A stretch of 35,920 nucleotides of DNA from JAVXAN01 sp036660495 (GCA_036660495.1 JAVXAN010000003.1:1-35920), one strand, 5' to 3'. Numbered from the stretch's first letter, positions 17,349 through 26,297 are shown. The notes: generated by a model from the sequence alone, not told the origin. A program made the numbers and translations.

Positions 17349-17717
17349 CTATAGCACTTCTTTTGCTAACGATACAATTTTCATGAAATCTCTATCACGT
17401 AATTCTCGTGCTACTGGACCTAAAACTCGTGTACCAACTGGCGTCTTATCATCTTTAATAATAATGCAAGCATTATCATCAAACTTAATATAAGAACCAT
17501 CATCTCTACGCATTCCAAACTTACTTCTAACGATAACCGCTTTTACAACTTTACCGCTTTTAATATTACCATTTGGAGTTGCTTTTTTTACTGTTCCAAC
17601 TACGATATCGCCAATGTTTCCAGTCTTAACTTTACTTCCACCAAGTACTCTTATAACCATTAGCTCACGAGCACCAGAGTTATCAGCAACTTTTAAAAGA
17701 CTTTGTTGTTGAATCAT
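17349..17717 (-). CDS. rplN: 50S ribosomal protein L14
   Basis: A 122-aa protein ([27 protein letters not shown] ... [24 protein letters not shown]) that lies at the subunit interface. Strong ribosome site AGAAGGAGG. Confidence 0.99.
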   Translation of the reverse strand: MIQQQSLLKVADNSGARELMVIRVLGGSKVKTGNIGDIVVGTVKKATPNGNIKSGKVVKAVIVRSKFGMRRDDGSYIKFDDNACIIIKDDKTPVGTRVLGPVARELRDRDFMKIVSLAKEVL

Positions 17718-17745
17718 AATAAATCCTCCTTCTTCCTTAAAGCGC

Positions 17746-18006
17746 CTATAAAATTACGGCTTCTTTAACTATTTCTACTAAGCTAAATCTCTTTGTTTTT
17801 GAAATTGGTTTTGTTTCAACAACTTTTACAACATCTCCAACCTTAGCTTGGTTATTTTCATCATGTGCTGTATATTTTTTAGAATACTTAACACGTTTTT
17901 TATACTTTGGATCTGTTTTATAAGTTTCTACAGCAAATATAATTGTTTTATCGCCCTTATCACTTACAACTTTACCTATTAACTCACGTTTATTATTTTC
18001 TTTCAC
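17746..18006 (-). CDS. rpsQ: 30S ribosomal protein S17 (GTG start)
   Basis: An 86-aa OB-fold 16S-binding protein ([47 protein letters not shown]). A longer reading from an ATG at 18039 exists, but AAGGAGG lies 6 bases before the GTG at 18006, and that start gives the usual family length. The GTG lies inside the end of rpmC (14-base overlap), so the two are probably translationally coupled. Confidence 0.96.
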   Translation of the reverse strand: MKENNKRELIGKVVSDKGDKTIIFAVETYKTDPKYKKRVKYSKKYTAHDENNQAKVGDVVKVVETKPISKTKRFSLVEIVKEAVIL

Positions 18007-18208
18007 AAGCAACCTCCTTACCGTTTTTACGTTCAACAAGAATTGTTTTCATCCTTGCTACGCTCTTACGTAATTCATTAATTCTTGAAGGTTTTTCCAA
18101 GTTACCGGTAGCTTGACCCATACGTAAATTAAAAATTTCTTCTTTGAATTCTTCGATTTTTGTCTCGATTTGTTCAGTGGTTAATTCTCTGATTTCTTTA
18201 ACCTTCAT
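17993..18208 (-). CDS. rpmC: 50S ribosomal protein L29
   Basis: A 71-aa helical protein ([38 protein letters not shown]) at the exit tunnel, where signal recognition particle and trigger factor dock. An upstream ATG (18223) exists, but GGTG sits 6 bases before the ATG at 18208, and that start matches the family N-terminus. It overlaps rplP by 11 bases. Confidence 0.97.
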   Translation of the reverse strand: MKVKEIRELTTEQIETKIEEFKEEIFNLRMGQATGNLEKPSRINELRKSVARMKTILVERKNGKEVACERK

Positions 18209-18629
18209 TTTCTTCACCACCATTTTCTTTCATTACAAATTTACATTTTATTGGTAATTTATGCATTGCAAGTCTTAAAGCTTCACGAGCTACCTCTTCA
18301 GGTACACCTGCTATTTCAAACATAATTTTTCCTTCTTTTACAACAGCAACCCATGCTTCTGGATTACCTTTACCTTTACCTTGACGAGTTTCTAAAGGTT
18401 TTTTAGTTAGTGATAAGTGTGGGAATATATTTACCCATACCTTACCACCACGTTTCATATAACGAGTCATTGCAACACGAGCTGCTTCAATTTGCCTTGC
18501 ACTAATCCAAGCGCCTTCCTTTGCTACAAGACCATAATCACCAAAATGTAATTCAGTGTTTCCCCTTGCTTTTCCGTCATAATAAAGTCTGTGAGGTTTA
18601 CGATATTTAGTTCTTTTTGGTATCAACAT
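18198..18629 (-). CDS. rplP: 50S ribosomal protein L16
   Basis: A 143-aa protein ([23 protein letters not shown], then [15 protein letters not shown] and [20 protein letters not shown] segments) that positions A-site tRNA near the peptidyl transferase centre. It overlaps rpsC by 23 bases, with a GGGGGG ribosome site inside rpsC. The tail is short and acidic (ENGGEENEG). Confidence 0.99.
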   Translation of the reverse strand: MLIPKRTKYRKPHRLYYDGKARGNTELHFGDYGLVAKEGAWISARQIEAARVAMTRYMKRGGKVWVNIFPHLSLTKKPLETRQGKGKGNPEAWVAVVKEGKIMFEIAGVPEEVAREALRLAMHKLPIKCKFVMKENGGEENEG

Positions 18630-19281
18630 CTTTATTACCCCCCTTGTTTTTTGAAGGAAGTATTTCGCCCTTATAAACCCATACTTTTACGCCGATTTTA
18701 CCATACGTCGTATTAGCTTCTGCCGTTGCATAGTCAATGTCAGCTCTTAAAGTATGTAAAGGGGTATTACCTTCGTTATATCCTTCACTACGAGCAATTT
18801 CAGCGCCATTTAAACGTCCAGATACTAAGGTTTTAATTCCTTTAGCGCCAGAACGCATCGTGTTTCTAATTGCTCTTTTTTGTGCCATACGATATGAACC
18901 TCTGTTTTCAATTTGTAATGCTATGTTATTAGCTACTAATTGTGCGTTCATATCTGGATTTCTGATTTCAATTATTGAAACTTGAATATCTTCACCAACT
19001 AATTTGTTGATTTCTTTTTTTAACTTTTCGATTTCTTCTCCGCCATGTCCTATAACAACACCCGGCTTTGCAGTACTAATCTTAATTTCAGTCTTCTTAT
19101 TATTTCTCTCAATAATTACTGATGCAACTGCTGCATTCTTTAATTTTTCAGATAAATATTTACGAATCTTTATATCATTTTCTAATAATGCAGAGAAATC
19201 TTTACTTGGTGCATACCATTTAGCAGTCCAATCCTTGTTTATCCCAAGTCTTAGTCCTGCAGGATTAACTTTCTGTCCCAT
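18607..19281 (-). CDS. rpsC: 30S ribosomal protein S3
   Basis: A 224-aa protein ([18 protein letters not shown]) with a KH domain whose GxxG loop reads GHGG, then the [35 protein letters not shown] C-domain, seen in shorter blocks. It lines the mRNA entry channel. Between rplV and rplP as usual. Confidence 0.99.
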   Translation of the reverse strand: MGQKVNPAGLRLGINKDWTAKWYAPSKDFSALLENDIKIRKYLSEKLKNAAVASVIIERNNKKTEIKISTAKPGVVIGHGGEEIEKLKKEINKLVGEDIQVSIIEIRNPDMNAQLVANNIALQIENRGSYRMAQKRAIRNTMRSGAKGIKTLVSGRLNGAEIARSEGYNEGNTPLHTLRADIDYATAEANTTYGKIGVKVWVYKGEILPSKNKGGNKDVDTKKN

Positions 19282-19298
19282 AGTTTTTCCTCCTTCAA

Positions 19299-19631
19299 TT
19301 ATCTTTCTGCTACGATCACAGTAATATGACTTGTACGATGATCATTCTTAGCAATTCTACCTCTTGAATCAGGTACTGATCTTTTTAATACAGGACCATC
19401 ATTAACATAAGCTTCTTTAATATATAGCTTAGTTTTATCAAGGCTATGATTATTTTCAGCATTTGCTACTGCTGATATTAAAACTTTTTTGATAACACGA
19501 GCTGCTTTATTATTTAAATTATTTATAATATTTAAAGCATCCCCAACGCTTTTTCCGTTTATTAACCTCATAACTAAACGAGATTTTAAAGCGGAAATAC
19601 GAACTGTTTTTGCAATTGCTTTCGCTTCCAT
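19299..19631 (-). CDS. rplV: 50S ribosomal protein L22
   Basis: A 110-aa protein ([20 protein letters not shown], then [16 protein letters not shown]). It has the tunnel loop with [18 protein letters not shown] and the C-terminal HITVIV. The loop shapes the exit tunnel where macrolides act. Confidence 0.99.
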   Translation of the reverse strand: MEAKAIAKTVRISALKSRLVMRLINGKSVGDALNIINNLNNKAARVIKKVLISAVANAENNHSLDKTKLYIKEAYVNDGPVLKRSVPDSRGRIAKNDHRTSHITVIVAER

Positions 19632-19652
19632 ATTAGTTCTCCCTTCTAGTTA

Positions 19653-19925
19653 CTACTTTTTCTTCTTGCTATCGCCGTGACCACCAAATTTACGAGTAAT
19701 GGAAAATTCTCCAAGCTTATGACCAACCATATCCTCAGTTACATAAACAGGAATAAATTCTTTTCCATTGTGAACTGCAAAAGTGTGACCTATAAAATCA
19801 GGAAAAATTGTTGAACGGCGTGACCAAGTTTTAATTACTTCTTTTTTTTCTATTTCATTTAACTTTTGAACCTTATTCAATAATCTTTCAAATACGTAAG
19901 GTCCTTTTTTTATACTTCTTGCCAT
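19653..19925 (-). CDS. rpsS: 30S ribosomal protein S19
   Basis: A 90-aa protein of the 30S head ([49 protein letters not shown]). Normal length and place between rplB and rplV. Confidence 0.99.
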   Translation of the reverse strand: MARSIKKGPYVFERLLNKVQKLNEIEKKEVIKTWSRRSTIFPDFIGHTFAVHNGKEFIPVYVTEDMVGHKLGEFSITRKFGGHGDSKKKK

Positions 19926-19941
19926 TTAATATCATCCTTTC

Positions 19942-20775
19942 CTATTTTTTATTACGACGACTAACAATAAACTTCGTTGAAGCTTTCTTATTATCGCGTG
20001 TCTTTTTACCAAGTGCTGGTTTACCCCAAGGAGTCATTGGTTGTTTACGTCCAATTGGAGTTCTACCTTCACCACCACCATGTGGGTGATCGTTAGGGTT
20101 CATAACAGAACCACGAACCGTTGGTCTAATACCCATGTGACGAGTACGTCCAGCTTTACCTAAGTTAACAAGGCTATAATCACCATTACCAACTTCACCA
20201 ATTGTAGCCATACACGTGCCAAGAATTTTTCTTGTTTCACCACTTCTTAGTCTAATTAATACATATTTTTCTTCTCTTCCAAGAATTTGAGCACTAGCTC
20301 CAGCACTACGTGCTATTTGAGCTCCTTTTCCTGGCCTCATTTCAATATTATGAATAATGGTACCTACTGGAATATTCATAATTGGCATTGCGTTTCCAAC
20401 TTTAACGTCCACGTTTTCTCCACTTACAATAATAGTTCCTACCTTTATTCCTTCTGGTGCAATAATATACCTTTTTTCACCATCTAAATAGGTAATTAAA
20501 GCTATGTTTGCGCTTCTATTTGGGTCGTATTCAATCGCTGCTACTTTTCCAGTAACATCAAATTTATCTCTTTTAAAATCTATTACACGGTATTTACGCT
20601 TTTCTCCACCACCACGGTGTCTTACGGTAATACGGCCTAGATTATTACGACCATTAGTTTTGCTTTTCTTAACCACTAAGCTTTTTTCTGGAGTGTTTTT
20701 AGTTATTTCTTCGTTAACCAAAGTACTCATTTGTCTTCTAGCATTTGTAGTTGGTTTAAACTTTTTAATTGCCAT
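19942..20775 (-). CDS. rplB: 50S ribosomal protein L2
   Basis: A 277-aa protein needed for subunit joining and peptidyl transfer. Conserved blocks include [27 protein letters not shown] and [18 protein letters not shown], which holds the key His, and a basic end. Full length. Confidence 0.99.
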   Translation of the reverse strand: MAIKKFKPTTNARRQMSTLVNEEITKNTPEKSLVVKKSKTNGRNNLGRITVRHRGGGEKRKYRVIDFKRDKFDVTGKVAAIEYDPNRSANIALITYLDGEKRYIIAPEGIKVGTIIVSGENVDVKVGNAMPIMNIPVGTIIHNIEMRPGKGAQIARSAGASAQILGREEKYVLIRLRSGETRKILGTCMATIGEVGNGDYSLVNLGKAGRTRHMGIRPTVRGSVMNPNDHPHGGGEGRTPIGRKQPMTPWGKPALGKKTRDNKKASTKFIVSRRNKK

Positions 20776-20790
20776 ACTTTTTCCTCCTTA

Positions 20791-21072
20791 TTAGCTTAAG
20801 TCTAATTTACTACCTTCAGCAAGAGTAACAATTGCTTTTTTATAAGCTTTAGTTGCTCCCTCGTAGCGACCCACTCTTTTTTTCTTTGCTCTAACGTTAA
20901 TAGTGTTAACGTTTGTAACTTTAACGTTGAAAATCTTTTCAACTGCTTGTTTTATTTGAACTTTATTGGCATCATTGGCAACTTTAAGTACCACTTTCTT
21001 ACCGTCAGCAGAAATTGATGCTGATTTTTCAGTAACAATCGGTGCCTTAATTACATCAATATATGAATTCAT
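20791..21072 (-). CDS. rplW: 50S ribosomal protein L23
   Basis: A 93-aa exit-tunnel protein (IKAPIVTEKSASIS, NKVQIKQAVEKIFNVKVTNVNT). The ATG shares one base with the rplD stop (TAATG). AGGAGGTG lies in the rplD end. Confidence 0.98.
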   Translation of the reverse strand: MNSYIDVIKAPIVTEKSASISADGKKVVLKVANDANKVQIKQAVEKIFNVKVTNVNTINVRAKKKRVGRYEGATKAYKKAIVTLAEGSKLDLS

Positions 21073-21695
21073 TATTTTAGCACCTCCTCAACGTATTTTA
21101 CGGCATCTTCGGTCATAACCAAATTGTTATAGCATAAAACGTCATAAGTATTTAATTCGTTTGCTAAAACTAATTTAAGGTAAGAAATGTTTCTACTTGC
21201 TAAAATTAAGTTATCCGTTAACTCTGTAGTTACAAGTAACGTTTTTCCAGTAAGCTTTAAAGTTTCTATTAGTTTTAACATATCTTTAGTTTTGTTAGAA
21301 TCTAAGTTTAGATTCTCAACAACCATTACTTCTTTATCGTTAATTTTATGAGTTAACGCTGATTTTAAAGCTAAACGGCGTTCCTTCCTATTCATCTTCT
21401 TATCGTAGCTTCTTGGTGTTGGACCAAATGATATTCCACCGCCAACCCAGTGAGGAGCACGAATTGAACCTTGACGGGCATTACCTGTACCCTTTTGTCT
21501 CCAAGGCTTTCTTCCTCCACCTGATACTTCACTACGGTTTTTAGTACTATGTGTTCCTTGTCTTGCTGCTGCGGTAGCTAAAACTACTGCTTCATATATA
21601 GTTTGATCGTTTGGTTCAATAGCCCAAATGCTATCGTCTAATTTAATGTCTTTAATTTTTTCACCTTTTATATCTAAAAGTGCTGTTTTTGGCAT
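21072..21695 (-). CDS. rplD: 50S ribosomal protein L4
   Basis: A 207-aa protein. It has the extended tunnel loop with RSEVSGGGRKPWRQKGTGNA and GSIRAPHWVGGG, then NRKERRLALKSAL. The ATG at 21695 is chosen because AAAGGAGG lies 7 bases before it and the family N-terminus begins there. A longer reading from 21716 would run through that ribosome site. In E. coli L4 also represses the S10 operon through its leader; whether it does here is unknown. Confidence 0.98.
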   Translation of the reverse strand: MPKTALLDIKGEKIKDIKLDDSIWAIEPNDQTIYEAVVLATAAARQGTHSTKNRSEVSGGGRKPWRQKGTGNARQGSIRAPHWVGGGISFGPTPRSYDKKMNRKERRLALKSALTHKINDKEVMVVENLNLDSNKTKDMLKLIETLKLTGKTLLVTTELTDNLILASRNISYLKLVLANELNTYDVLCYNNLVMTEDAVKYVEEVLK

Positions 21696-21748
21696 TTTAG
21701 TTCCTCCTTTCATCACAAGTAAAATTTTTATTTTTCATAGTTAAGTTC

Positions 21749-22486
21749 CTATTCAGTAACTTCTTGTGACGTTTTGTTTTCAACAATCTTTTGTTCTTCA
21801 GCCACCGTCTCTTTAGCAGCATAACTTATTAAGTCGTGCTTTTCCTTTTTAACGTCTGGCTTTTTAACAGCTGATTTGATGATAACTAAAGACTTTTTAG
21901 GACCTGGAACGTTTCCTTTGACTAAAATTACGTTTTCCTCAGGTATAACACTAACAATTTCTAAGTTTTGCATAGTTATTGCTTCGTTACCCATATGACC
22001 TGGTAATTTCTTTCCTTTGAATACACGCATTGGTCTCATTGTTCCTAGTGAACCAACACCTCGATGATATTGTGAACCGTGTCCCATAGGACCTCTTGAT
22101 TGATGGTAACGTTTAATTACTCCTTGGAAACCTTTACCTTTTGAGATTCCACTGACATCAACCATTTCTCCTTCAGCAAAAATTTCTACGTTAATTTCTT
22201 GCCCAAGTTGATACTTGCTAACATCTACACCGCGAATCTCTTTTAAGAAGCGCTTAGGGGCAGTATTAGCTTTACTGATATGACCTTGTTCTGCCTTATT
22301 ACTTAGTTTTTCTCTTTTAGTTTCAAAACCAAGTTGAATAGCATCATAACCATCGGTTTGTGTTGTCTTGATTTGTATAACAACATTTGGTTCAACTTCA
22401 ACTACAGTAACAGGAATAAGTTTTCCGTTTTTTTCGAAAACTTGTGTCATACCTAGTTTACGACCTAAGATTCCTTTTTTTTCCAT
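21749..22486 (-). CDS. rplC: 50S ribosomal protein L3 with C-terminal extension
   Basis: A 245-aa protein. It has the L3 N-terminus [26 protein letters not shown] and the central [26 protein letters not shown] region, seen in shorter blocks. Bacterial L3 usually ends near 210 residues. Here a charged tail of about 35 residues (from about [12 protein letters not shown] to the end) is added, with no recognised domain and likely disordered. Confidence 0.98.
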   Translation of the reverse strand: MEKKGILGRKLGMTQVFEKNGKLIPVTVVEVEPNVVIQIKTTQTDGYDAIQLGFETKREKLSNKAEQGHISKANTAPKRFLKEIRGVDVSKYQLGQEINVEIFAEGEMVDVSGISKGKGFQGVIKRYHQSRGPMGHGSQYHRGVGSLGTMRPMRVFKGKKLPGHMGNEAITMQNLEIVSVIPEENVILVKGNVPGPKKSLVIIKSAVKKPDVKKEKHDLISYAAKETVAEEQKIVENKTSQEVTE

Positions 22487-22499
22487 AATTTCCTCCTAA

Positions 22500-22802
22500 T
22501 TATTTTATTTCGATTTCAACACCGCTTGGTAAATCTAAATGCTGTAAAGCATCAATTGTTTCTTTACTTGGTGATGTGATATCAATTAACCTTTTATGTG
22601 TACGCATTTCGAATTGTTCGCGTGAATCTTTGTATTTATGAACCGCTCTTAGAATTGTATACTTTTGGATTTCTGTTGGTAATGGTACTGGACCACTAAC
22701 ATCTCCTCCAGTTCTCTTAACTGTTTCAACAATTTTACTTGCTGCTAAATCTAAAGAACGATGATCATATGCTTTTAATCTAATTCGAATTTTATTTGAC
22801 AT
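22500..22802 (-). CDS. rpsJ: 30S ribosomal protein S10
   Basis: A 100-aa protein ([40 protein letters not shown]) that also serves as NusE in rRNA antitermination. First gene of the S10-spc-alpha cluster. GGGAGG lies 10 bases before the ATG. Confidence 0.99.
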   Translation of the reverse strand: MSNKIRIRLKAYDHRSLDLAASKIVETVKRTGGDVSGPVPLPTEIQKYTILRAVHKYKDSREQFEMRTHKRLIDITSPSKETIDALQHLDLPSGVEIEIK

Positions 22803-22934
22803 ACTTTTGTATCCTCCCTTCGTCTATATCTGGTATAGACTAGCTCCATGCAAATTACCTGATTTCTCGTTTAAGTATAAAAACAACTTAACCGGGTGTA
22901 TCAGCAACCTCGCACATCTATGCATCTACACGCA
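22803..22934 (-). promoter_or_regulatory. Structured 5' leader of the S10 operon
   Basis: About 130 bases lie between the expected start site and rpsJ. The sequence GTGCGAGGTTGCTGATACAC with flanking GTGTA/TACAC and TAAC/GTTA pairings can form a stem. A second hairpin, GTCTATA/TATAGAC (22822-22840), stands 5 bases before the GGGAGG site. From memory, similar GCGAGGTTGCTGACACAC text precedes rpsJ in other Firmicutes, so this is probably a conserved autoregulatory leader; the ligand is not shown by sequence. Confidence 0.55.
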
Positions 22935-22940
22935 GTTACC

Positions 22941-22969
22941 ATTATATCAGAAGTTTACGTATAAAACAA
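22941..22969 (-). promoter_or_regulatory. Promoter of the S10-spc-alpha cluster
   Basis: TTGTTT (22964-22969), 17-base spacer, TATAAT (22941-22946) on the minus strand. No other strong promoter was noticed before rplQ, so it may drive all 28 ribosomal-cluster genes to 8781. Confidence 0.75.
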
Positions 22970-22995
22970 GGGAAAAATGACTACTTTTTCGTTTT

Positions 22996-23029
22996 TTTAA
23001 GCAAAAAGAAAGAAACAAATATTTGTTTC
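22996..23029 (-). terminator. Terminator after gpmI
   Basis: The 18-base palindrome GAAACAAATATTTGTTTC (23012-23029) is followed on the minus strand by a T-rich run. It lies 25 bases after the gpmI stop codon. Confidence 0.7.
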
Positions 23030-23054
23030 CGATATTTACATGTTTTTTAATATA

Positions 23055-24590
23055 TTAGTCAATAAGTGCTCTACCTGTCATTTCGTTTGGAATTTCTAAG
23101 CCAGATGCTTTCAATATAGTAGGAGTAATATCCGACAATTTACCAGTAGATAAACTATACTTAGTATTACAAAAGATAAACGGCACTAAATTAGTTGTAT
23201 GCTTTTTATTTGGTTCTCCAGTTTTTAAATTAATCATTTCTTCAGCGTTACCATGATCAGCCGTTATAAATAGATTAACGTTTTCTAAGTTAACGTTACT
23301 GATTATCTTTCCAATAGCTTTATCAACAGCCTCTACCGCTTTAATGGTTTCACTAAGTTTGCCTGAATGACCTACCGCATCACAATTTGGATAGTTAACT
23401 AGAATAAAGTCATATTTATTAGTTGCGCTTGCGGCTAAAACCGCATTTGTTATTTTTTCTGATTGCATTTCTGGTATTTCATCATAAGTAAACACCTCAG
23501 GCCTTGGAAAAATAACAATTTCTTCTCCCGCCTTTACCACATCTTCACATCCGTCAAAAAAATATGTTACATGTTGTGATTTTTCAAATTCTGAAATTCT
23601 TATTTGCGTTTTACCACATTTAGATAAGTATTCACCAATAGTGTTTTCTATTTTACTATCTTGTGGAAAAGCTATCAAAACATTTTCATACGGGTTTTCT
23701 TCTAAATATGGCGTCATACATACAAAACAAGTTTTTATTTGACCCGTGCTTCTATTAAAATCATTAAATTCTTCATCATTAAACGCATGTAATAATTGAA
23801 TCATTCGATCACTTCTAAAATTAAAAGATATAATGGAATCCTTAGCTGCTATGGTTGATATCGGCTTACCATTTTCTAATATAACCGTTGGTTTCATAAA
23901 TTCATCAGTTAAATTTTCATAGTATTCTTTTTCAAAAGCTTCATTGATAGAATTAACTTTAATATCACTTATTCCTAAAACCATAGCATCATATGCCATC
24001 TTAGTTAATTCCCAATTACGGTCTCTATTCATTGCATAATACCTACCACCTATTGTAGCTATTTTCCCAATTCCTATGTTATTCATTTTATTTTGTATTT
24101 GATCTACGTACTTTTTAGCAACAAGAGGTTCAGTATCTCTGCCATCTAAAAATGCGTGCAAATAAACTCGAGTGAAGTTTCTTGCTTTGCATAAATCAAG
24201 AACCGCCATTAAATGATTAAGGTGACTATGTACCCCTCCATCTGAAATAAGTCCATATATATGGAGGTTTGAAGTATTCTTTTCGCAATTATCAATTGCA
24301 CTATTTAGCGCCTTATTACTAAAAAAATTTCGGTTTTCAATTGAATTAGTTATTTTTAGTAAATCTTGATATATTAAACGCCCGGCTCCAATGTTCAAAT
24401 GGCCAACCTCCGAATTTCCCATTTGTCCCTCCGGAAGTCCTACTAATAAGCCACTAGCTTCTAGCCTAGTATTAGGGTAAGTATTGAAAAGCATGTCTAA
24501 AGTGGGCGTATTTGCCGCCATTATTGCGTTACCTTCTTTATTATTACTAAGTCCATATCCATCCATTATTACTAAAATACTCTTTTTCAT
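23055..24590 (-). CDS. gpmI: 2,3-bisphosphoglycerate-independent phosphoglycerate mutase
   Basis: A 511-aa Mn-dependent enzyme converting 3-phosphoglycerate to 2-phosphoglycerate. The alkaline-phosphatase-like metal sites are seen: DGYG near the N-terminus, GQMGNSEVGHLNIGAGR with the phosphorylated Ser, LHAFLDGRDTEP, NYPNCDAVGHSG and TADHGNAEEM. Length is the family norm. It stands alone between terminators, with AAGGTAGGTG before the ATG, rather than in a gap-pgk-tpiA-gpmI-eno operon. No enolase gene is in the window. Confidence 0.98.
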   Translation of the reverse strand: MKKSILVIMDGYGLSNNKEGNAIMAANTPTLDMLFNTYPNTRLEASGLLVGLPEGQMGNSEVGHLNIGAGRLIYQDLLKITNSIENRNFFSNKALNSAIDNCEKNTSNLHIYGLISDGGVHSHLNHLMAVLDLCKARNFTRVYLHAFLDGRDTEPLVAKKYVDQIQNKMNNIGIGKIATIGGRYYAMNRDRNWELTKMAYDAMVLGISDIKVNSINEAFEKEYYENLTDEFMKPTVILENGKPISTIAAKDSIISFNFRSDRMIQLLHAFNDEEFNDFNRSTGQIKTCFVCMTPYLEENPYENVLIAFPQDSKIENTIGEYLSKCGKTQIRISEFEKSQHVTYFFDGCEDVVKAGEEIVIFPRPEVFTYDEIPEMQSEKITNAVLAASATNKYDFILVNYPNCDAVGHSGKLSETIKAVEAVDKAIGKIISNVNLENVNLFITADHGNAEEMINLKTGEPNKKHTTNLVPFIFCNTKYSLSTGKLSDITPTILKASGLEIPNEMTGRALID

Positions 24591-24626
24591 AAAACACCTA
24601 CCTTAATAATATTTTACCACTTAAAA

Positions 24627-24661
24627 TAAAAAAGCCAACAATTTATTTAAAACTGTTGACT
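24627..24661 (-). terminator. Terminator after the BI-1 family gene
   Basis: On the minus strand AGTCAACA (24654-24661) pairs with TGTTGGCT (24633-24640), then a T run. It begins 8 bases past the stop codon. Confidence 0.75.
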
Positions 24662-24668
24662 TTTTATG

Positions 24669-25337
24669 TTAATCATTATCTTGTCCAAAAAACCTCAATA
24701 AGTTTAAAAACAAGTTAATAAAATCTAAGTATAGTTCTAATGCACCAAATATTGCTATCTTATTAATATCTTCCTTCGATGAACAAGAATTATATATTTT
24801 TTTTAATTTTTGCATATCCCAAGCCGTTAATCCAAGAAAAACCATAATTGACACAATTCCTACAACATAATTAATTGCTGTACTATTTAAGAACAAATTA
24901 ACAAGTGATGTTATAATTATTGCTATTAATCCAAAAAACATCATTTTACCTAATGAAGTTAAATCTTGTTTTGTTATATAACCATATGCTGCTAAAGATC
25001 CAAACAATATCGCCGTTGCACCAAATACCAAAACAATACTTCCTAATTTATATACAATAAATATTGATGATAACGTCAACCCGTTTATTATTGCATATAT
25101 AATAAACAAAGCTTTAGCGCCACTTGAATTTATTTTTTTTAAAAAAGCACTGAAAGCAATAACAGTAATAAGCTCAGCGATAATTATAAAATAAAAATTG
25201 CGAGAAACAAACGTTAACATTGATGGCGTTACTGAAGTATAATATGCCATTAATCCCGATACTATCATTCCAATAAACATCCACAAATAAACCTTTGAAA
25301 AAAACTTAATCATTTCATCTTTTTTTTGAACTATCAT
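24669..25337 (-). CDS. BI-1/YccA (TMBIM) family membrane protein
   Basis: A 222-aa protein with seven hydrophobic helices and the family blocks FFSKVYLWMFIGMIVSGLMAY at the start, NGLTLSSIFIVY in the middle and ALELYLDFINLFLNLLRFFG at the end. The last includes the conserved Asp of the pH/calcium-sensing region. Bacterial relatives such as YetJ are calcium leak channels; the role here is unknown. A single-gene unit; AGGAGG lies 6 bases before the ATG and a TATAAT box lies at 25356-25361. Confidence 0.92.
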   Translation of the reverse strand: MIVQKKDEMIKFFSKVYLWMFIGMIVSGLMAYYTSVTPSMLTFVSRNFYFIIIAELITVIAFSAFLKKINSSGAKALFIIYAIINGLTLSSIFIVYKLGSIVLVFGATAILFGSLAAYGYITKQDLTSLGKMMFFGLIAIIITSLVNLFLNSTAINYVVGIVSIMVFLGLTAWDMQKLKKIYNSCSSKEDINKIAIFGALELYLDFINLFLNLLRFFGQDND

Positions 25338-25355
25338 TTTATTCCTCCTAAAATA

Positions 25356-25361
25356 ATTATA
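25356..25361 (-). promoter_or_regulatory. -10 element of the BI-1 family gene
   Basis: TATAAT on the minus strand 19 bases before the start codon, just after the spo0A terminator. No clear -35. Confidence 0.45.
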
Positions 25362-25372
25362 TCATAATTGTT

Positions 25373-25399
25373 AAAAAAGAAACCTATTATCGGCTTCTT
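25373..25399 (-). terminator. Terminator of spo0A, overlapping its last codons
   Basis: On the minus strand AAGAAGCC (25392-25399) pairs with GGTTTCTT (25377-25384), followed by a T run. The upstream arm encodes Arg-Ser before the final Arg, and the TAA stop lies in the loop. Confidence 0.8.
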
Positions 25400-26169
25400 T
25401 GATGATTAAATTCTAATCTTAATTTATCTGAGACAGTTACTATAAATTCACTATTTGTTGGTTTTGCCCTATCATAATCAACACTATGCCCAAATATTTC
25501 TTCCATTAAATCTATATCGCCTCTATTCCAACTAACCTCAATTGCGTGTCTAATTGCTCTTTCTACTCTAGAAACTGTCGTATCATACCTAGTTGCAATT
25601 TCCGGATAAAGCTCTTTTGTTATAGCTCCTACTATATCAGGGTTTTCATACATCAATAAAACTCCTTCTCTTATATACTGATAACCTTTTATATGTGATG
25701 GCACGCCTAACCCGTGCAATAGTTTAGTAACCGAAATTTCCAAATTATTATGATATAAGTTTACTTTAGATCCTGACTCTTCAACATAATTAACAGCATC
25801 CATTATTTTAGCTTCTAAATCAAGCATATCAAAAGGTTTTAAAATAAAATGTTTTGGGTTATACTTTGACACTCTTTGAATCGTTTCATCAGCATTAAAA
25901 GAAGTCCCAATTACTACCGGTTTATTTATTGACCTTTTTTTCATTTGCTCAAGAACATATATCCCATCTTTTTTTGGCATTATCAAATCAAGTAATATAG
26001 CATCATAAGTTTCTGGCTCTTTTTCAATAATATCAAATGCTTCTTCTCCATTATATGCAACCTTTGTTACTCTAACTTTCTCATGATCTGAAAAATATTC
26101 TTTTAACATCTCAACTAAATTTTCATTGTCATCTACTACTAATAGCTTAATCATATCTTTATTGTTCAT
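25387..26169 (-). CDS. spo0A: Stage 0 sporulation response regulator Spo0A
   Basis: A 260-aa regulator. The receiver domain (about 5-125) has the acidic pair Asp 13/14, phosphoacceptor Asp 61 (LLDLIMP), Thr 89 and Lys 111. The C-terminal Spo0A DNA-binding domain (about 150-260) is nearly canonical: LGVPSHIKGYQYIREG, ITKELYPEIATRYDTT, SRVERAIRHAIEVSWNRGDID and AKPTNSEFIVTVSDKLRLE. The first and third of these contain the 0A-box recognition helices. GGGAGG lies 7 bases before the ATG at 26169; an upstream in-frame ATG (26238) would place the promoter inside the gene. SpoIVB, the usual Bacillus neighbour, is absent. No kinase or phosphorelay gene is nearby. Confidence 0.97.
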   Translation of the reverse strand: MNNKDMIKLLVVDDNENLVEMLKEYFSDHEKVRVTKVAYNGEEAFDIIEKEPETYDAILLDLIMPKKDGIYVLEQMKKRSINKPVVIGTSFNADETIQRVSKYNPKHFILKPFDMLDLEAKIMDAVNYVEESGSKVNLYHNNLEISVTKLLHGLGVPSHIKGYQYIREGVLLMYENPDIVGAITKELYPEIATRYDTTVSRVERAIRHAIEVSWNRGDIDLMEEIFGHSVDYDRAKPTNSEFIVTVSDKLRLEFNHQRSR

Positions 26170-26205
26170 ACTTTTTCCTCCCATTTCAACAACGTTGATA
26201 AACCA

Positions 26206-26211
26206 ATTATA
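26206..26211 (-). promoter_or_regulatory. -10 element upstream of spo0A
   Basis: TATAAT on the minus strand, 36 bases before the spo0A start. The overlapping AGAGAATAT fits the sigma-H -10 pattern (RnnGAATWW), but no sigma-H -35 is found at the usual distance, so the sigma factor is open. Confidence 0.5.
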
Positions 26212-26221
26212 TTCTCTTGTT

Positions 26222-26239
26222 TTTGATAAATTTATCAAA
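26222..26239. promoter_or_regulatory. 18-bp perfect palindrome overlapping the spo0A -35 region
   Basis: TTTGATAAATTTATCAAA is its own reverse complement over all 18 bases. It covers the place where the -35 of the spo0A promoter should be, as an operator would. The protein that binds it is unknown. Confidence 0.5.
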
Positions 26240-26242
26240 GAT

Positions 26243-26249
26243 TGTCGAA
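26243..26249 (+). promoter_or_regulatory. 0A-box-like site upstream of spo0A
   Basis: TGTCGAA, the core of the Spo0A-binding site, within ATTGTCGAA (8 of 9 to TTTGTCGAA). It is centred roughly 46 bases upstream of the expected spo0A start site, next to the palindrome, which would suit autoregulation. Confidence 0.55.
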
Positions 26250-26250
26250 T

Positions 26251-26276
26251 AAAAAAAGAATGTATTTACTACACTC
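26251..26276 (-). terminator. Terminator after the unknown 123-aa gene
   Basis: On the minus strand GAGTGTA (26270-26276) pairs with TACATTC (26258-26264), followed by a run of seven Ts. It separates this gene from spo0A. Confidence 0.75.
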
Positions 26277-26297
26277 TTAATCTCAACAATTTCATAC

